Below, piece by piece: positions 47,196-55,422 of a stretch of DNA of 64,000 nucleotides. The stretch covers positions 172,702 through 236,701 of the forward strand of contig NZ_SJPY01000008.1 of the NCBI RefSeq assembly GCF_007860185.1, read 5' to 3'. The notes beneath the pieces were generated by a model. That model worked only from the letters and a program-made list of their open reading frames with translations, searched no databases and had not been told where the DNA came from. The position numbers and the translations under genes are program-made. Position 1 is the stretch's first letter. Each line of letters starts with the position of its first letter. Source of the DNA: Novipirellula aureliae. Its GTDB lineage: Bacteria; Planctomycetota; Planctomycetia; Pirellulales; Pirellulaceae.

Positions 47196-47576
47196 TTTTG
47201 TTCCTCGATTTTATAGAAGTGGAACGGAGTGCCAAGAGATAGAGTTGGGCAGCTCCGATCGTTGAAGGATGCATCAACCTTTTTGTCTCTTCATTTTTTG
47301 GTCCTTCTTTTAACATTGTGTCCGCGCCACCTGCTTGATGAATTGAACCATTGCCCGCCTATGGCGCAAACAATGCAATATCACGCTGCAAACCGCGGCC
47401 CGCTGGGCACGCGGTTTAACGGGCTACTCGCTCCGTTTTCCTTTCGGGCACAGGTTTTCGGCCTCTCCGCCAATCAGGGCTGGTTGATGACGTGCCCTGC
47501 GTTATCACTGACGATAGACTATAGTAGAGCCCACGAATCGGCTCACTGAATTCATAACGGAAATCAAACGTAACTC
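47196..47576. other. Intergenic region before the LOG-family gene
   Basis: The 381 bases hold no supported gene. The part at about 47427-47510 is a degraded relative of the sequence just after cydB. The promoter of the LOG gene should lie in the last 100 bases; no clear boxes were recognised. Confidence 0.5.
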
Positions 47577-48704
47577 ATGGACAAAAAACAAACGGATCGC
47601 GAATCAAACGAGGAACTCGATAATGAAGCTCGGGAAAAGCTAGAAACACTGCCGAGCGAAGCGGTTGGCGAAGACGAGATCCAACGACCGCAACCTGCTG
47701 ACGAACCGATCTCGCCGGTTGATTCGCAAGACCTTTTCCAAGTCATTCGCCATACGGTTGATCGGCTTGAAAAAGACAATACCGCTCGCGGAGACCTGAA
47801 AATCCTGTCGCGGACCCTGCGAGAACTTCGTTACGCGTTTACTGTATTTCGGCCCTACCGTCGACGGCGAAAAGTAACGATCTTTGGGTCCGCGCGAACG
47901 CAAGCGGAACATCCCGAGTATCAATCGGCTGTGGAACTGGGACGCCGGATGGCAGGACACGGATGGATGGTGATCACGGGCGCGGGCGGCGGCATCATGG
48001 AAGCGGGGCACCGTGGTGCAGGCCGCGAAGCATCGATGGGTTTAAATATCATGCTGCCATTCGAACAAAGTGCAAACCCCTATATCCAAGGGGACCCCAA
48101 GCTGGTAACGATGAAGTACTTCTTCACCCGCAAACTTATGTTTGTCAAAGAGTGTAGTGGTATTGTTTGTCTGCCGGGTGGCTTTGGAACGCTCGACGAA
48201 GCTCTCGAAACGTTGACGCTGATGCAAACTGGCAAGCAAATGATGATGCCGCTGGTGCTGCTTGATGCCCCCGACGGCGATTATTGGCGTGACCTTGGGA
48301 CATTTATGGATAAACAACTGCTGAAAGCAGGTATGATTAGTCCCGAAGATGTTCGTCTTTACAAAATCACCAATTCGGTTGAGGAAGCGGTCGACGAGAT
48401 ACTGAACTTCTACTGTATTTATCATAGTATGCGGTACGTTCGCGACTCGTTGGTGTTTCGTTTGAAGGAAGAGCTAAGCGAAGGTAGGCTCGAACAAATT
48501 CGCGAGCAATTTTCGGATATACTGGTTGACGGTACTTACACTCAAACCAACGCGTTGCCTGAGGAGATCGGTGAACCCGACTTGGCTCACTTGCCGAGAC
48601 TCGTTTTTCATTTCAATCGAAAGGCAATGGGGCGCCTGCGGATGTTGATCGATTTCTTGAATCAGTCGACTGCCGAGTGCCCTGAAGATGCGTGTGGGGC
48701 CTAA
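47577..48704 (+). CDS. LOG-family (lysine decarboxylase-like) Rossmann-fold protein
   Basis: The 375-residue protein has an acidic, variable N-terminal 90 residues. A Rossmann domain follows with VTIFGSART near 99-107, the GAGGGIMEAGHRGA loop near 137-150 and the diagnostic PGGFGTLDEALETLTLMQ near 200-217. A further 120-residue helical C-terminus follows. PGGxGTxxE marks the LOG family, whose studied members release ribose-5-phosphate from nucleotide monophosphates (cytokinin activation) or act in nucleotide salvage. The acceptor here is unknown. It heads a same-strand group with an exported methyltransferase and an amino-acid permease; spacing to the next gene is 49 bases. Confidence 0.85.
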   Translation: MDKKQTDRESNEELDNEAREKLETLPSEAVGEDEIQRPQPADEPISPVDSQDLFQVIRHTVDRLEKDNTARGDLKILSRTLRELRYAFTVFRPYRRRRKVTIFGSARTQAEHPEYQSAVELGRRMAGHGWMVITGAGGGIMEAGHRGAGREASMGLNIMLPFEQSANPYIQGDPKLVTMKYFFTRKLMFVKECSGIVCLPGGFGTLDEALETLTLMQTGKQMMMPLVLLDAPDGDYWRDLGTFMDKQLLKAGMISPEDVRLYKITNSVEEAVDEILNFYCIYHSMRYVRDSLVFRLKEELSEGRLEQIREQFSDILVDGTYTQTNALPEEIGEPDLAHLPRLVFHFNRKAMGRLRMLIDFLNQSTAECPEDACGA

Positions 48705-48753
48705 CAGCCTCACCGATTCAACAAACCCTCCACAATAGGCGAGAAAAACACTC

Positions 48754-49479
48754 ATGAAGCGAATCCAATCCATTCTATTTGTCACGCTTGCGATCGCGGG
48801 GTTCTCCTACCTCGGCGTTCCGGCATACGGCCAAGAGGTTCTCGATGCAGCCGCGCGCAGCGAAACCGAGTCCATCAACAAAACTTTTTTGGACCCCAAC
48901 TTAGACGTCGAAGCGTACATCGATCGATTCGAAGTTGAAAGCCGCGAAGTCTATCATGCTCGCGACGAAATCATGCGACACTTGAATCTGAAACCGGGCG
49001 AGCGAGCGGTAGACGTCGGTGCGGGAACCGGGTTTTATTCATTGCTCATGTCCGAAGCGGTGGGAGACGACGGCTGGGTTTATGCCGTCGAGATTTCACC
49101 AAAGTTTGTCGAGCATTTAGCAAACATGTTCGATGAGCGTGAAAAGAAAAATATCACGACGGTGATGTGTGACAACGATTCGGTTTGTTTACCCCCCCGC
49201 TGCGTCGAGGTGGCATTGATATGTGACGTTTACCATCATTTCGAGTATCCTGAGCAAACGATGAAATCGATCTTCGATGCGATGACCGATGGCGGTCGTT
49301 TATTCGTCATCGATTTTGAACGAATCCCCGGGAAATCACGGAAATGGATTTTTGGCCACGTCCGAGCGGGTAAGCAAACGTTTATCGATGAGATTCAATC
49401 GGTTGGCTTCGAGTTGTTTGCGGAGAGAAAAATCACTGGGTTTAACGAGAACTATTTCTTGGAATTCCGGAAACCGTGA
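48754..49479 (+). CDS. Exported class I SAM-dependent methyltransferase
   Basis: The 241-residue protein starts with a clear signal peptide (MKRIQSILFVTLAIAGFSYL, cleavage near YGQEV). The mature part is a Rossmann methyltransferase with motif I VDVGAGTGFYSLLM near 86-99, an acidic strand end YAVEISPKFVEHL, CDNDSVCLPPRCVEVALICDVYHHF and GGRLFVIDFERIPG. SAM is a cytosolic cofactor, so a signal peptide on this enzyme is odd. The substrate is unknown; the sequence resembles small-molecule or quinone methyltransferases. Its TGA stop overlaps the GTG start of the permease gene, so the two are coupled. Confidence 0.8.
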   Translation: MKRIQSILFVTLAIAGFSYLGVPAYGQEVLDAAARSETESINKTFLDPNLDVEAYIDRFEVESREVYHARDEIMRHLNLKPGERAVDVGAGTGFYSLLMSEAVGDDGWVYAVEISPKFVEHLANMFDEREKKNITTVMCDNDSVCLPPRCVEVALICDVYHHFEYPEQTMKSIFDAMTDGGRLFVIDFERIPGKSRKWIFGHVRAGKQTFIDEIQSVGFELFAERKITGFNENYFLEFRKP

Positions 49480-49508
49480 GTAATGACGAAACCGTGAGTA
49501 ATGACGAT
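49473..49508 (+). repeat. Exact 18-bp duplication across a stop/start overlap
   Basis: GAAACCGTGAGTAATGAC is repeated twice head to tail. The first copy contains the TGA of the methyltransferase gene and the first possible GTG start of the permease gene; the second supplies another in-frame GTG. The period is a multiple of three, so the reading frame is kept. Confidence 0.85.
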
Positions 49509-50870
49509 GCAAAAGTAGCCGATGATTCGCCAATCGATTTGTTGTCGGCAACGACACTGGTTGCCGCCAGCATGATTGGTGCGGGCGTCTACACGACGAG
49601 CGGATTCACGCTAGCTGATCTCGGTTCGCCATGGTGGGTGATCGCGGCATGGACGGTAGGTGGTGTGATCGCTATCTGCGGCGCAATTTGTTATGGAGTA
49701 CTGGCCCGCGAATTGACGCAGTCGGGTGGCGAGTACATGTTCCTTTCCCGGACGCTGCATCCAGCAGCCGGGTTGATGGCGGGATGGGTTTCGATCTTGG
49801 CGGGGTTCACCGGCGCCATTGCTTTTGCTGCGACGGCGTTGGAGACGTATCTGGGGGTTGGTTCGTTGCAAATGCCCAATCTGATTCCGGCTTCCGTTCA
49901 GACCCCTGGTGTGCTCGCATCGTCGGTGGTGATTTTGGCTGCCATGTTGCACACGTTTGGCGTCCGGCCGGGCGCCAGGATCCAGGATGCCGTGGTGATT
50001 TTGAAGTTCTTGTTGATTGCTGCATTCGTTGCGATCGCGTTATGGTCGCTTCAAAACGGCGCACTTCAAGAGAGCATTGCAGCGGCGTCGCAGCAAGATG
50101 CGGCAGACGCATCGGTCTCCGCGTTCGCGTTCGCTCTCAAGTTTTCGACGGCGCTCGTTTGGATCTCGCTTAGCTACAGCGGATTCAATGCGGCTGTCTA
50201 CGTTGCCGGCGAAGTGAAGCATGCTCAACGCAACGTGCCACTTGCGTTGCTGTTTGGGACATTAGCCGTGACCGCATGTTATTTGGTTTTGAACGCCATT
50301 TTTGTCTTTGGTGCTCCAGCCGAAGCGGTCGCTGGAAAACCCGATGTCGCGACGGCCGCCGCCGAGGCGATCGGTGGACCTTCGTTTAAAGCATTCGTCA
50401 GGCTGATCATCGTGTTCGGATTGTTCACCTCCGTCTCAGCGTTAATCATGAGCGGCCCACGCGTGTACGCGAAGATGGCTGACGATGGAGTTTTACCAAA
50501 GTGGTTTCGCTTTTCGGGACGCCCTCCGGTCGTCGCCATTTGGGTACAAGCGATATTGGCGATTGTGGTCATTCACCTTTCCTCACTGAAGCAACTGCTA
50601 AGCTATTTGGGATTCACCCTTTCAGTCACTGCCGCTTTGACCGCCAGTTTATTGTTTTGGGTACGAGGGCGATCAGGCGAACGAATACGTGGATGGTTCT
50701 ATCCAATCCCTCCGGTTATCTTCGTCGGTGGGACGTTATTGACTGCAACCTTATCCGCCATCGAATCTCCGAAGCAGGCAATTGCTGGACTTATCACGAT
50801 CGGCTTCGGAGCACTCGTGTATCCTTTCTACAATAAGTCAAAAGGATCTTTCACAAGATCCACTATGTAG
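49476..50870 (+). CDS. APC-family amino acid permease
   Basis: The 464-residue protein has about twelve transmembrane helices and the APC signature: LLSATTLVAASMIGAGVYTTSGFTLADLG at helix 1, GGEYMFLSRTLHPAAGLMAGWVS at helix 3 and SGFNAAVYVAGEVKHAQRNVPLAL at helix 6. It probably imports or exchanges amino acids or amines driven by protons. Two GTG starts exist, 49476 (overlapping the upstream stop) and 49494, because an 18-base segment is duplicated exactly there. Either adds only polar residues before helix 1. Confidence 0.88.
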   Translation: MSNDETVSNDDAKVADDSPIDLLSATTLVAASMIGAGVYTTSGFTLADLGSPWWVIAAWTVGGVIAICGAICYGVLARELTQSGGEYMFLSRTLHPAAGLMAGWVSILAGFTGAIAFAATALETYLGVGSLQMPNLIPASVQTPGVLASSVVILAAMLHTFGVRPGARIQDAVVILKFLLIAAFVAIALWSLQNGALQESIAAASQQDAADASVSAFAFALKFSTALVWISLSYSGFNAAVYVAGEVKHAQRNVPLALLFGTLAVTACYLVLNAIFVFGAPAEAVAGKPDVATAAAEAIGGPSFKAFVRLIIVFGLFTSVSALIMSGPRVYAKMADDGVLPKWFRFSGRPPVVAIWVQAILAIVVIHLSSLKQLLSYLGFTLSVTAALTASLLFWVRGRSGERIRGWFYPIPPVIFVGGTLLTATLSAIESPKQAIAGLITIGFGALVYPFYNKSKGSFTRSTM

Positions 50871-50910
50871 AACGCTTTGTTGAACGAAATGATTTATTGA
50901 AAGCAGAACG

Positions 50911-51819
50911 ATGTCGATTCACTCTCGTCTCTTTCTATTGACAATGGGGTTGGTGTTGCTTTTAGGACCAGAGGTTTCGTCGGAGTCACCACATGGCGTC
51001 GCGTCTGAATCAACGAACGAAACGATCTATTTGAACGATCCTGAATTGACCGAAAGCAGCGGCCTAGCAGCATCCCTGCATACCCAAGGACACTTTTGGA
51101 CCCACAATGATTCTGGCGACAAAGCGCGGTTGTTCGCGTTTGATGTTGTCGGGAACAAAACAGGAGGATGTGAAATACAGGGCGTGCAGGCAAACGATAT
51201 CGAAGACATGTCGGTCTATCGCCTAGAAAATCAGTCTCGGCTTGTTGTCGCCGACACGGGAGACAATCTTGCAAAACGAACAAATGTTACCTTGTTCTTT
51301 TTTGACGAGCCCGACCCGACGAAACATACAACGATCCGCGATTTCGGAACCCTCGATGTCACCTATCCCGACGGTCCGCAAGATTGCGAAGCGATTGCGG
51401 TCGATGCACAACGAAACGGGGTTCTCCTGGTGACAAAATCCAAGCTTGGAATCGCCAACGTTTATTTCATCGATTTGAGTATCGCCCAGGCGGGGTTCCC
51501 ATGGCAAAAAAAGGTGACAGCAACTTTTGTTTGCAATCTGTCAATACCGATGGTCACGGGAATCGATATCGACCCGAACAACGGGGATGCCTGGGTCGTC
51601 AACTACTTTCTAGGGTTCTGTTTTCCTAGCGTCAAGAATTCAAGCAAAAAACGAAAGCCATCCATTCAGAAACAGTTTGCTGCCATACCGACATCGCTTG
51701 AGTTATCGCAATTAAGGCAAGTCGAAGCGATTTGTGTTGACGGTGAAGGCCGTATTTGGATCACCAGCGAAGGATCACCGGCAGTGCTAAGCGAAGTGCA
51801 ACGGGAACCGGCGAGGTAA
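50911..51819 (+). CDS. Secreted beta-propeller-like protein of unknown function
   Basis: The 302-residue precursor has a signal peptide (MSIHSRLFLLTMGLVLLLG, cleavage near SSES). The mature protein has repeated strand-turn elements such as ESSGLAASLHTQGHFWTHNDSGDKARLFAFD, NDIEDMSVYRLENQSRLVVADTGDN, DCEAIAVDAQRNGVLLVTKS, VTGIDIDPNNGDAWVVNY and VEAICVDGEGRIWITSEG. This pattern is like propeller proteins of the SMP-30 or phytase/esterase-like type. No catalytic motif could be assigned. It follows the permease by 40 bases on the same strand. Confidence 0.65.
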   Translation: MSIHSRLFLLTMGLVLLLGPEVSSESPHGVASESTNETIYLNDPELTESSGLAASLHTQGHFWTHNDSGDKARLFAFDVVGNKTGGCEIQGVQANDIEDMSVYRLENQSRLVVADTGDNLAKRTNVTLFFFDEPDPTKHTTIRDFGTLDVTYPDGPQDCEAIAVDAQRNGVLLVTKSKLGIANVYFIDLSIAQAGFPWQKKVTATFVCNLSIPMVTGIDIDPNNGDAWVVNYFLGFCFPSVKNSSKKRKPSIQKQFAAIPTSLELSQLRQVEAICVDGEGRIWITSEGSPAVLSEVQREPAR

Positions 51820-51862
51820 GCTGTAGGTTTTTTTGGGGATAGGTCAGTGGAACGGGTTGTCT

Positions 51863-51881
51863 GCCCTACGGGCCTTTTTTT
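51863..51881 (+). terminator. Possible weak Rho-independent terminator
   Basis: GCCC-TAC-GGGC followed by C and seven T lies 44 bases after the secreted-protein stop. The T-run is good but the stem is only four G/C pairs, so this is tentative. Confidence 0.35.
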
Positions 51882-52046
51882 GGATGACCGGAAGGCTCAG
51901 GTAATTTCGTCTATGTTGGGCATCCATTTGATATTGCAACTCCGCGAGTTGGATTGCCGATGAAACGAGACAGAATGGCCTCCCCACCTGGGGTGTTTTA
52001 ATCCCTCGCTAAGTTAGCGGCGCGAAATACTCTGAGATTTCGGGCG

Positions 52047-52070
52047 AATTGACAAAACGGTTTGTCAATT
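52047..52070. promoter_or_regulatory. Perfect 10-bp inverted repeat upstream of the Cys-rich protein gene
   Basis: AATTGACAAA-ACGG-TTTGTCAATT is a perfect palindrome with 4-nt spacer, 36 bases before ATG 52106. Its left arm contains TTGACA, so it may overlap a -35 element. It could be an operator for a dimeric repressor, or a hairpin in the 5' leader. Both are inference. Confidence 0.5.
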
Positions 52071-52105
52071 TAGGCGAAGGTCAAAAACGGAAAGGATTCC
52101 GAGAA

Positions 52106-53341
52106 ATGTCCTGTATTAGAAATTACCAGCTCGCTATCCTCGCGGTTTTGATCTGCCCCGCTGCGGTGACGCAAGCTGAAACCACTGCGGTTGTTCCAAC
52201 CGCTATCGCCCCAACGACGCCAACCATATGGCGGTTTATGGGCATCCCCCAAGGATTGCAAAAGATCCGAGATGTGACGACAAATCGTCGAGGTAACCAT
52301 CCGGGATTGGAGCGAAAGCCACCGCTCAAAGCGATTGCCGATCCAGCCAACTTGGCTTCCGAAAACCCAGCCATCAAAGCGGCTGCGGAAATCAAGCAGG
52401 CCGAAGACATGAAGAAGCAAAAGATCAAGGCGATCAAATACCTCGCCTCGATCGGATGCGGTTGCTATGACAAAGATGGAAAGATTACCGAAGCGATTTT
52501 GGCTTCGACCGACGATTGCACTCCCGAAGTTCGCCTGGCAGCCGTCGAGGCAATCGGAGAAGCATCAAGCAACGGATGCTGCGGAAAGTGTGGATCGACT
52601 TCGTGCTGCAACGAAAAGATCACGAAGCGGCTCAGCGAAATGGCATATGAGCGTGATGACGACGGTTGTCCTATCGAGCCCAGCGCCGAGATACGCTGTG
52701 TTGCGAAACAGGTGCTTTGCAAATGCTGTCCCGGTGGACCGCCGACCGGCCCCATCGAAGAAGACTATGAAGTCGAAGTGGGAGTCATTCCCGCACCCAC
52801 GGTTGCGGAGGAAGAAGAGCCGATCATCCAAGGCGAATCCGAGGACGACGATGCGGTTCGCGGTGAATCGACGGATGAAGATGCCAGCGAAGCCGTTGAA
52901 GATGCCAGCGAAGCAGTTGAAGAAGCCAGCGAAGCCGTTGGATCTTTGCAAGAAGCAACAACCGATGAAGCGATCAAACTGCTGGGCAACGATGTGACGG
53001 ATCCTTCGGTCGATCAAGACCCGGTTCATGTCGAACTCAGGCAATCGTATGATGCCAAGCAAGCAGATGAATACTCGGCAATGCTGCTTCGTCATGCAAT
53101 CCTGTCCGCACCCGTCAAAACGAAAGTTGGCGAAGTCAAAATGATTGGTGGCATGCCCGTTCAGCCCGTTTCGATTGCTGCTGTAGGAGTCGAAAACATG
53201 GCAGTTCAAAAGGTTACGTTCAAGAAGCCTGTAGAGCTGATTCATGACAACACGACACCACTGCTGCCGAGGCCGATATTGGATCCCATGCTTTCCTCAA
53301 GCGATGCTTCCTCTGCAAACGCATTGGTCGAGGAAAATTGA
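52106..53341 (+). CDS. Exported Cys-rich, HEAT-like protein with acidic repeats
   Basis: The 411-residue precursor starts at ATG 52106 after AAAGGATTCCGAGAA; the frame runs further upstream but across the palindrome. A signal peptide (MSCIRNYQLAILAVLICPAA, cleavage near QAET) is followed by helical segments like HEAT repeats (KAIKYLASIGCGC, CTPEVRLAAVEAIGEAS, SAEIRCVAKQVLCKCC). These are studded with cysteine clusters CGCY, CCGKCGSTSCC and CKCC at residues about 120-235. An acidic region follows with three tandem ASEAVE(D/E) units near 270-290. It is presumably a disulfide-bonded or metal-binding envelope protein; no enzymatic motif is visible. I do not recognise a named family. Confidence 0.7.
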   Translation: MSCIRNYQLAILAVLICPAAVTQAETTAVVPTAIAPTTPTIWRFMGIPQGLQKIRDVTTNRRGNHPGLERKPPLKAIADPANLASENPAIKAAAEIKQAEDMKKQKIKAIKYLASIGCGCYDKDGKITEAILASTDDCTPEVRLAAVEAIGEASSNGCCGKCGSTSCCNEKITKRLSEMAYERDDDGCPIEPSAEIRCVAKQVLCKCCPGGPPTGPIEEDYEVEVGVIPAPTVAEEEEPIIQGESEDDDAVRGESTDEDASEAVEDASEAVEEASEAVGSLQEATTDEAIKLLGNDVTDPSVDQDPVHVELRQSYDAKQADEYSAMLLRHAILSAPVKTKVGEVKMIGGMPVQPVSIAAVGVENMAVQKVTFKKPVELIHDNTTPLLPRPILDPMLSSSDASSANALVEEN

Positions 53342-53502
53342 GCGACCAGGCCAAGTTGGTTTCATCAGTGATCAAACCCGTGAAGGGTTGCTTGGAAACG
53401 CTCGGACGGACCCTATCGCGTTGAGACGTCCGGCAACGGTTTACCATCATGACTTGTTCGGCGAATAGATGGCTGCCAATTTGATCCGCTACCGATTTGA
53501 TG

Positions 53503-53540
53503 AAAGCTCGGCATCTGGTAACAGACGCCGAGCTTTTTTT
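53503..53540 (+). terminator. Rho-independent terminator
   Basis: AAAGCTCGGC (53503-53512) pairs perfectly with GCCGAGCTTT (53527-53536) across a 14-nt loop and runs into seven T (53534-53540). It lies 162 bases after the Cys-rich gene stop and is the clearest terminator for that transcript. Confidence 0.8.
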
Positions 53541-53732
53541 GTTCGGCGAAAACTCGGTAAGGCTTTTTGGCTCTTCCGAAGAATTTGTGGGTGAAAAGGA
53601 AGTTACGGAAGTTTTTTTGGGGGCATGGCAGTCGCGATACCCATTGCCACTCTTGCTCGACTCCCTCGATGCCCCGGAGCAAGAAGCGAGGTAGATCGAA
53701 CATCACTTCTCGACCGACGTCGCATTGTTTTC

Positions 53733-53965
53733 AGGCCGGAGGCCGACACATCTTTGCCGGTGGTGTAAGCCACCGAATCGAAGGCGTTTAGGTCGCCGCA
53801 AGGCCGGAGGCCGACACATCTACCGCTGGTGTGTCGCCCTCCGGACTAGTGGTTCGGTTGTCATGCACTGCCGGTGGCTCACGCAACCGGCAGCGGATGT
53901 TTCGGCCTCCGGCCTAGCTCTGCTGAGGAGCAACTTACTGAGGGACAACTTGCTGAGGGACAACG
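53733..53965. repeat. Dispersed palindromic repeat cluster (GGCCGGAGGCCGACACATC family)
   Basis: AGGCCGGAGGCCGACACATC occurs at 53733 and 53801. Inverted relatives follow: GTGTGTCGCCCTCCGGACT at about 53829 and GATGTTTCGGCCTCCGGCCT at 53896. Each core contains GGCC-GGA-GGCC, again a 3-nt GGA loop. At about 53929-53965 the 15-mer CAACTTGCTGAGGGA is repeated about two and a half times. Confidence 0.75.
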
Positions 53966-54123
53966 GGGTCAGGGAGGGAAGAATGTCTTGCTTGGCCTTG
54001 ATAAAGCGGCATGTATTGCCGAGGTTTATTTTTGAACGTCAGGTAGCCGATCTTGCCCGAGCTTGGATTGGCGCCGAGATGGACGAAACTTTCGTCATGC
54101 TTTCGCGGCGGGGGATCGCTGCT

Positions 54124-54615
54124 TTAACTGCTATCGGCAAATACTTGCATTAGAAACTCGAACGCTCTCTGTTCGATTCCGGGTGCCGTGCTTTGACGTG
54201 GTCCGGCCACATTGAGCGTCGTCGGCTTCAAACTGGACAACCAGATCCGAACAACCGCGACGTCGTCGCGGTCGAGTCTGGCGAGCATGTATTCTTTACG
54301 CAGCCTTCGACAAATTCGCTCAGTCAACAAGGTGCCACCCGACAAACGTTTTTCATAGAGTATCAAGGTGGCGGTGCTATCGGTGACATTTAGCTCTGTT
54401 CGTACCGGGTATTCTCGTGAGGGTGTTTCGGTTAACTCATAACGACTTGGTACGGAACCGTCCTCGGCTAATCGTCCGGCTGGACACCAACCGCCATGTT
54501 CGATACCGAGAGCGATGGCGGCCTCGAGCCCTGCTCGATCGACGCCCGTTTGCCCACCCGAGACAATTTTCTCAGGGACAAACGTACTCGGTTTTTTTCT
54601 CGAACGTTTGGGCAT
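54124..54615 (-). CDS. Putative molybdenum-carrier-like / YpsA-type Rossmann protein
   Basis: The 163-residue protein has the motif KIVSGGQTGVDRAGLEAAIALGIEHGGWCPAGRLAEDG near residues 16-53. It continues with YPVRTELNVTDSTATLILYEKRLSGGTLLTERICRR and ends LNVAGPRQSTAPGIEQRAFEFLMQVF. The SGGQTGVDRAALD opening and NVAGPRES ending mark the putative Moco-carrier family within the SLOG/DprA-like superfamily, where binding of a nucleotide-like ligand is expected. The function is not proven for most members. It is third in an operon after DinG and RluA, 12 bases behind the latter. Confidence 0.82.
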   Translation of the reverse strand: MPKRSRKKPSTFVPEKIVSGGQTGVDRAGLEAAIALGIEHGGWCPAGRLAEDGSVPSRYELTETPSREYPVRTELNVTDSTATLILYEKRLSGGTLLTERICRRLRKEYMLARLDRDDVAVVRIWLSSLKPTTLNVAGPRQSTAPGIEQRAFEFLMQVFADSS

Positions 54616-54627
54616 GGGGAATAAGGT

Positions 54628-55422
54628 TCATGTTGTGATTTCGAACCGCGACGGTATGACAGCTTTCAATTCGTGCTGGGGCATGACCAGTTTACCAAAA
54701 GATCGCCATGCTTTGGGTGGTGACGTTTGCCAAGTCATTCTTTCACCTTTTGTTGGATGCATGAGACTCAATTGCCAACTGTGCAATGCAATGCCAGCCT
54801 CTAGTGAATTTCGTCCGCCATACTTTCGATCCGCCCAAATGGGAAAGCCGCGATCCGCGAATTGGACACGTATTTGGTGCTTTCGGCCTGTCATCAATTG
54901 AACGGCCAGCAACGTCGCATCGTCGCGCGTCTTCAAAATCGTGTAGCGAAGCACTGCGTTTTTTGCATTCTCTTTTTGTGGATGGCAAACCCGCATCCGC
55001 TTCGCCGCGTCATCTTTGTAAACAAAGCCATTGAACTCATTGACTTTCGCTTCCGTTGATTGGTATTCTGGCAAACAACCTTCCACCACCGCCAAATAGA
55101 TTTTCGAAGCACGAGCGATTGGCTTACTCTTCTTTTTGGGCATCGCCCATGGGTCGATTGGCGGAGCGAATTGGGGTGTCAAACGCGATGCCGCTTTGCT
55201 GGTTTTTGCCATCACGATCACCCCGCTCGTCATGGCATCTAGGCGGCTGACGACCCCTAAGAACGCACGCCCCGGCTTGTTGTAGCGAGTCCTTAAGTAC
55301 TCCGATGCAACCGAATGTAGCGAGTCGCCTGATTCGGCTCCCATCGTCGCGAGTCCCGATGGTTTATTGATCACCAATAGGTGATTGTCCTCGTAGAGGA
55401 TTTCTAAGGGGGATGACGTCAT
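54628..55422 (-). CDS. RluA-family RNA pseudouridine synthase
   Basis: The 264-residue protein has the RluA core: ILYEDNHLLVINKPSGLAT near 8-26, the catalytic-Asp motif VVSRLDAMTSGVIVMAKT near 57-74 (Asp62), KIYLAVVEG, LLAVQLMTGRKHQIRVQFADRGFPIWADRKYG and IALHSWQLSLMHPTKGERM. The usual HRLD reads SRLD, a change outside the catalytic Asp. There is no S4 domain, and a 14-residue Lys/Pro-rich insertion (PWAMPKKKSKPIAR) interrupts the core. The RNA target is unknown. Its start overlaps the dinG-like stop (ATGA at 55419-55422). Confidence 0.87.
   Translation of the reverse strand: MTSSPLEILYEDNHLLVINKPSGLATMGAESGDSLHSVASEYLRTRYNKPGRAFLGVVSRLDAMTSGVIVMAKTSKAASRLTPQFAPPIDPWAMPKKKSKPIARASKIYLAVVEGCLPEYQSTEAKVNEFNGFVYKDDAAKRMRVCHPQKENAKNAVLRYTILKTRDDATLLAVQLMTGRKHQIRVQFADRGFPIWADRKYGGRNSLEAGIALHSWQLSLMHPTKGERMTWQTSPPKAWRSFGKLVMPQHELKAVIPSRFEITT

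Larger units (their letters stand above)
53342..54123. other. Repeat-rich intergenic region
   Basis: The 782 bases hold a terminator (53503-53540) and a palindromic/tandem repeat block (53733-53965). Open frames through the block encode repeat-derived peptides (such as RRPTHLCR) and are not supported as genes. Confidence 0.55.

Noticed and set aside
47229..47549. 106-residue ORF with a hydrophobic stretch
   Set aside because: It overlaps degraded repeat sequence, has no ribosome site and no recognisable family.
52049..52105. 19-residue extension of the Cys-rich protein
   Set aside because: It would place the palindrome inside the coding region and bury the signal peptide; ATG 52106 has an AGGA site.
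53725..54153. 142-residue ORF
   Set aside because: It is read through the palindromic repeat cluster and runs into the antisense of the Moco-carrier-like gene.
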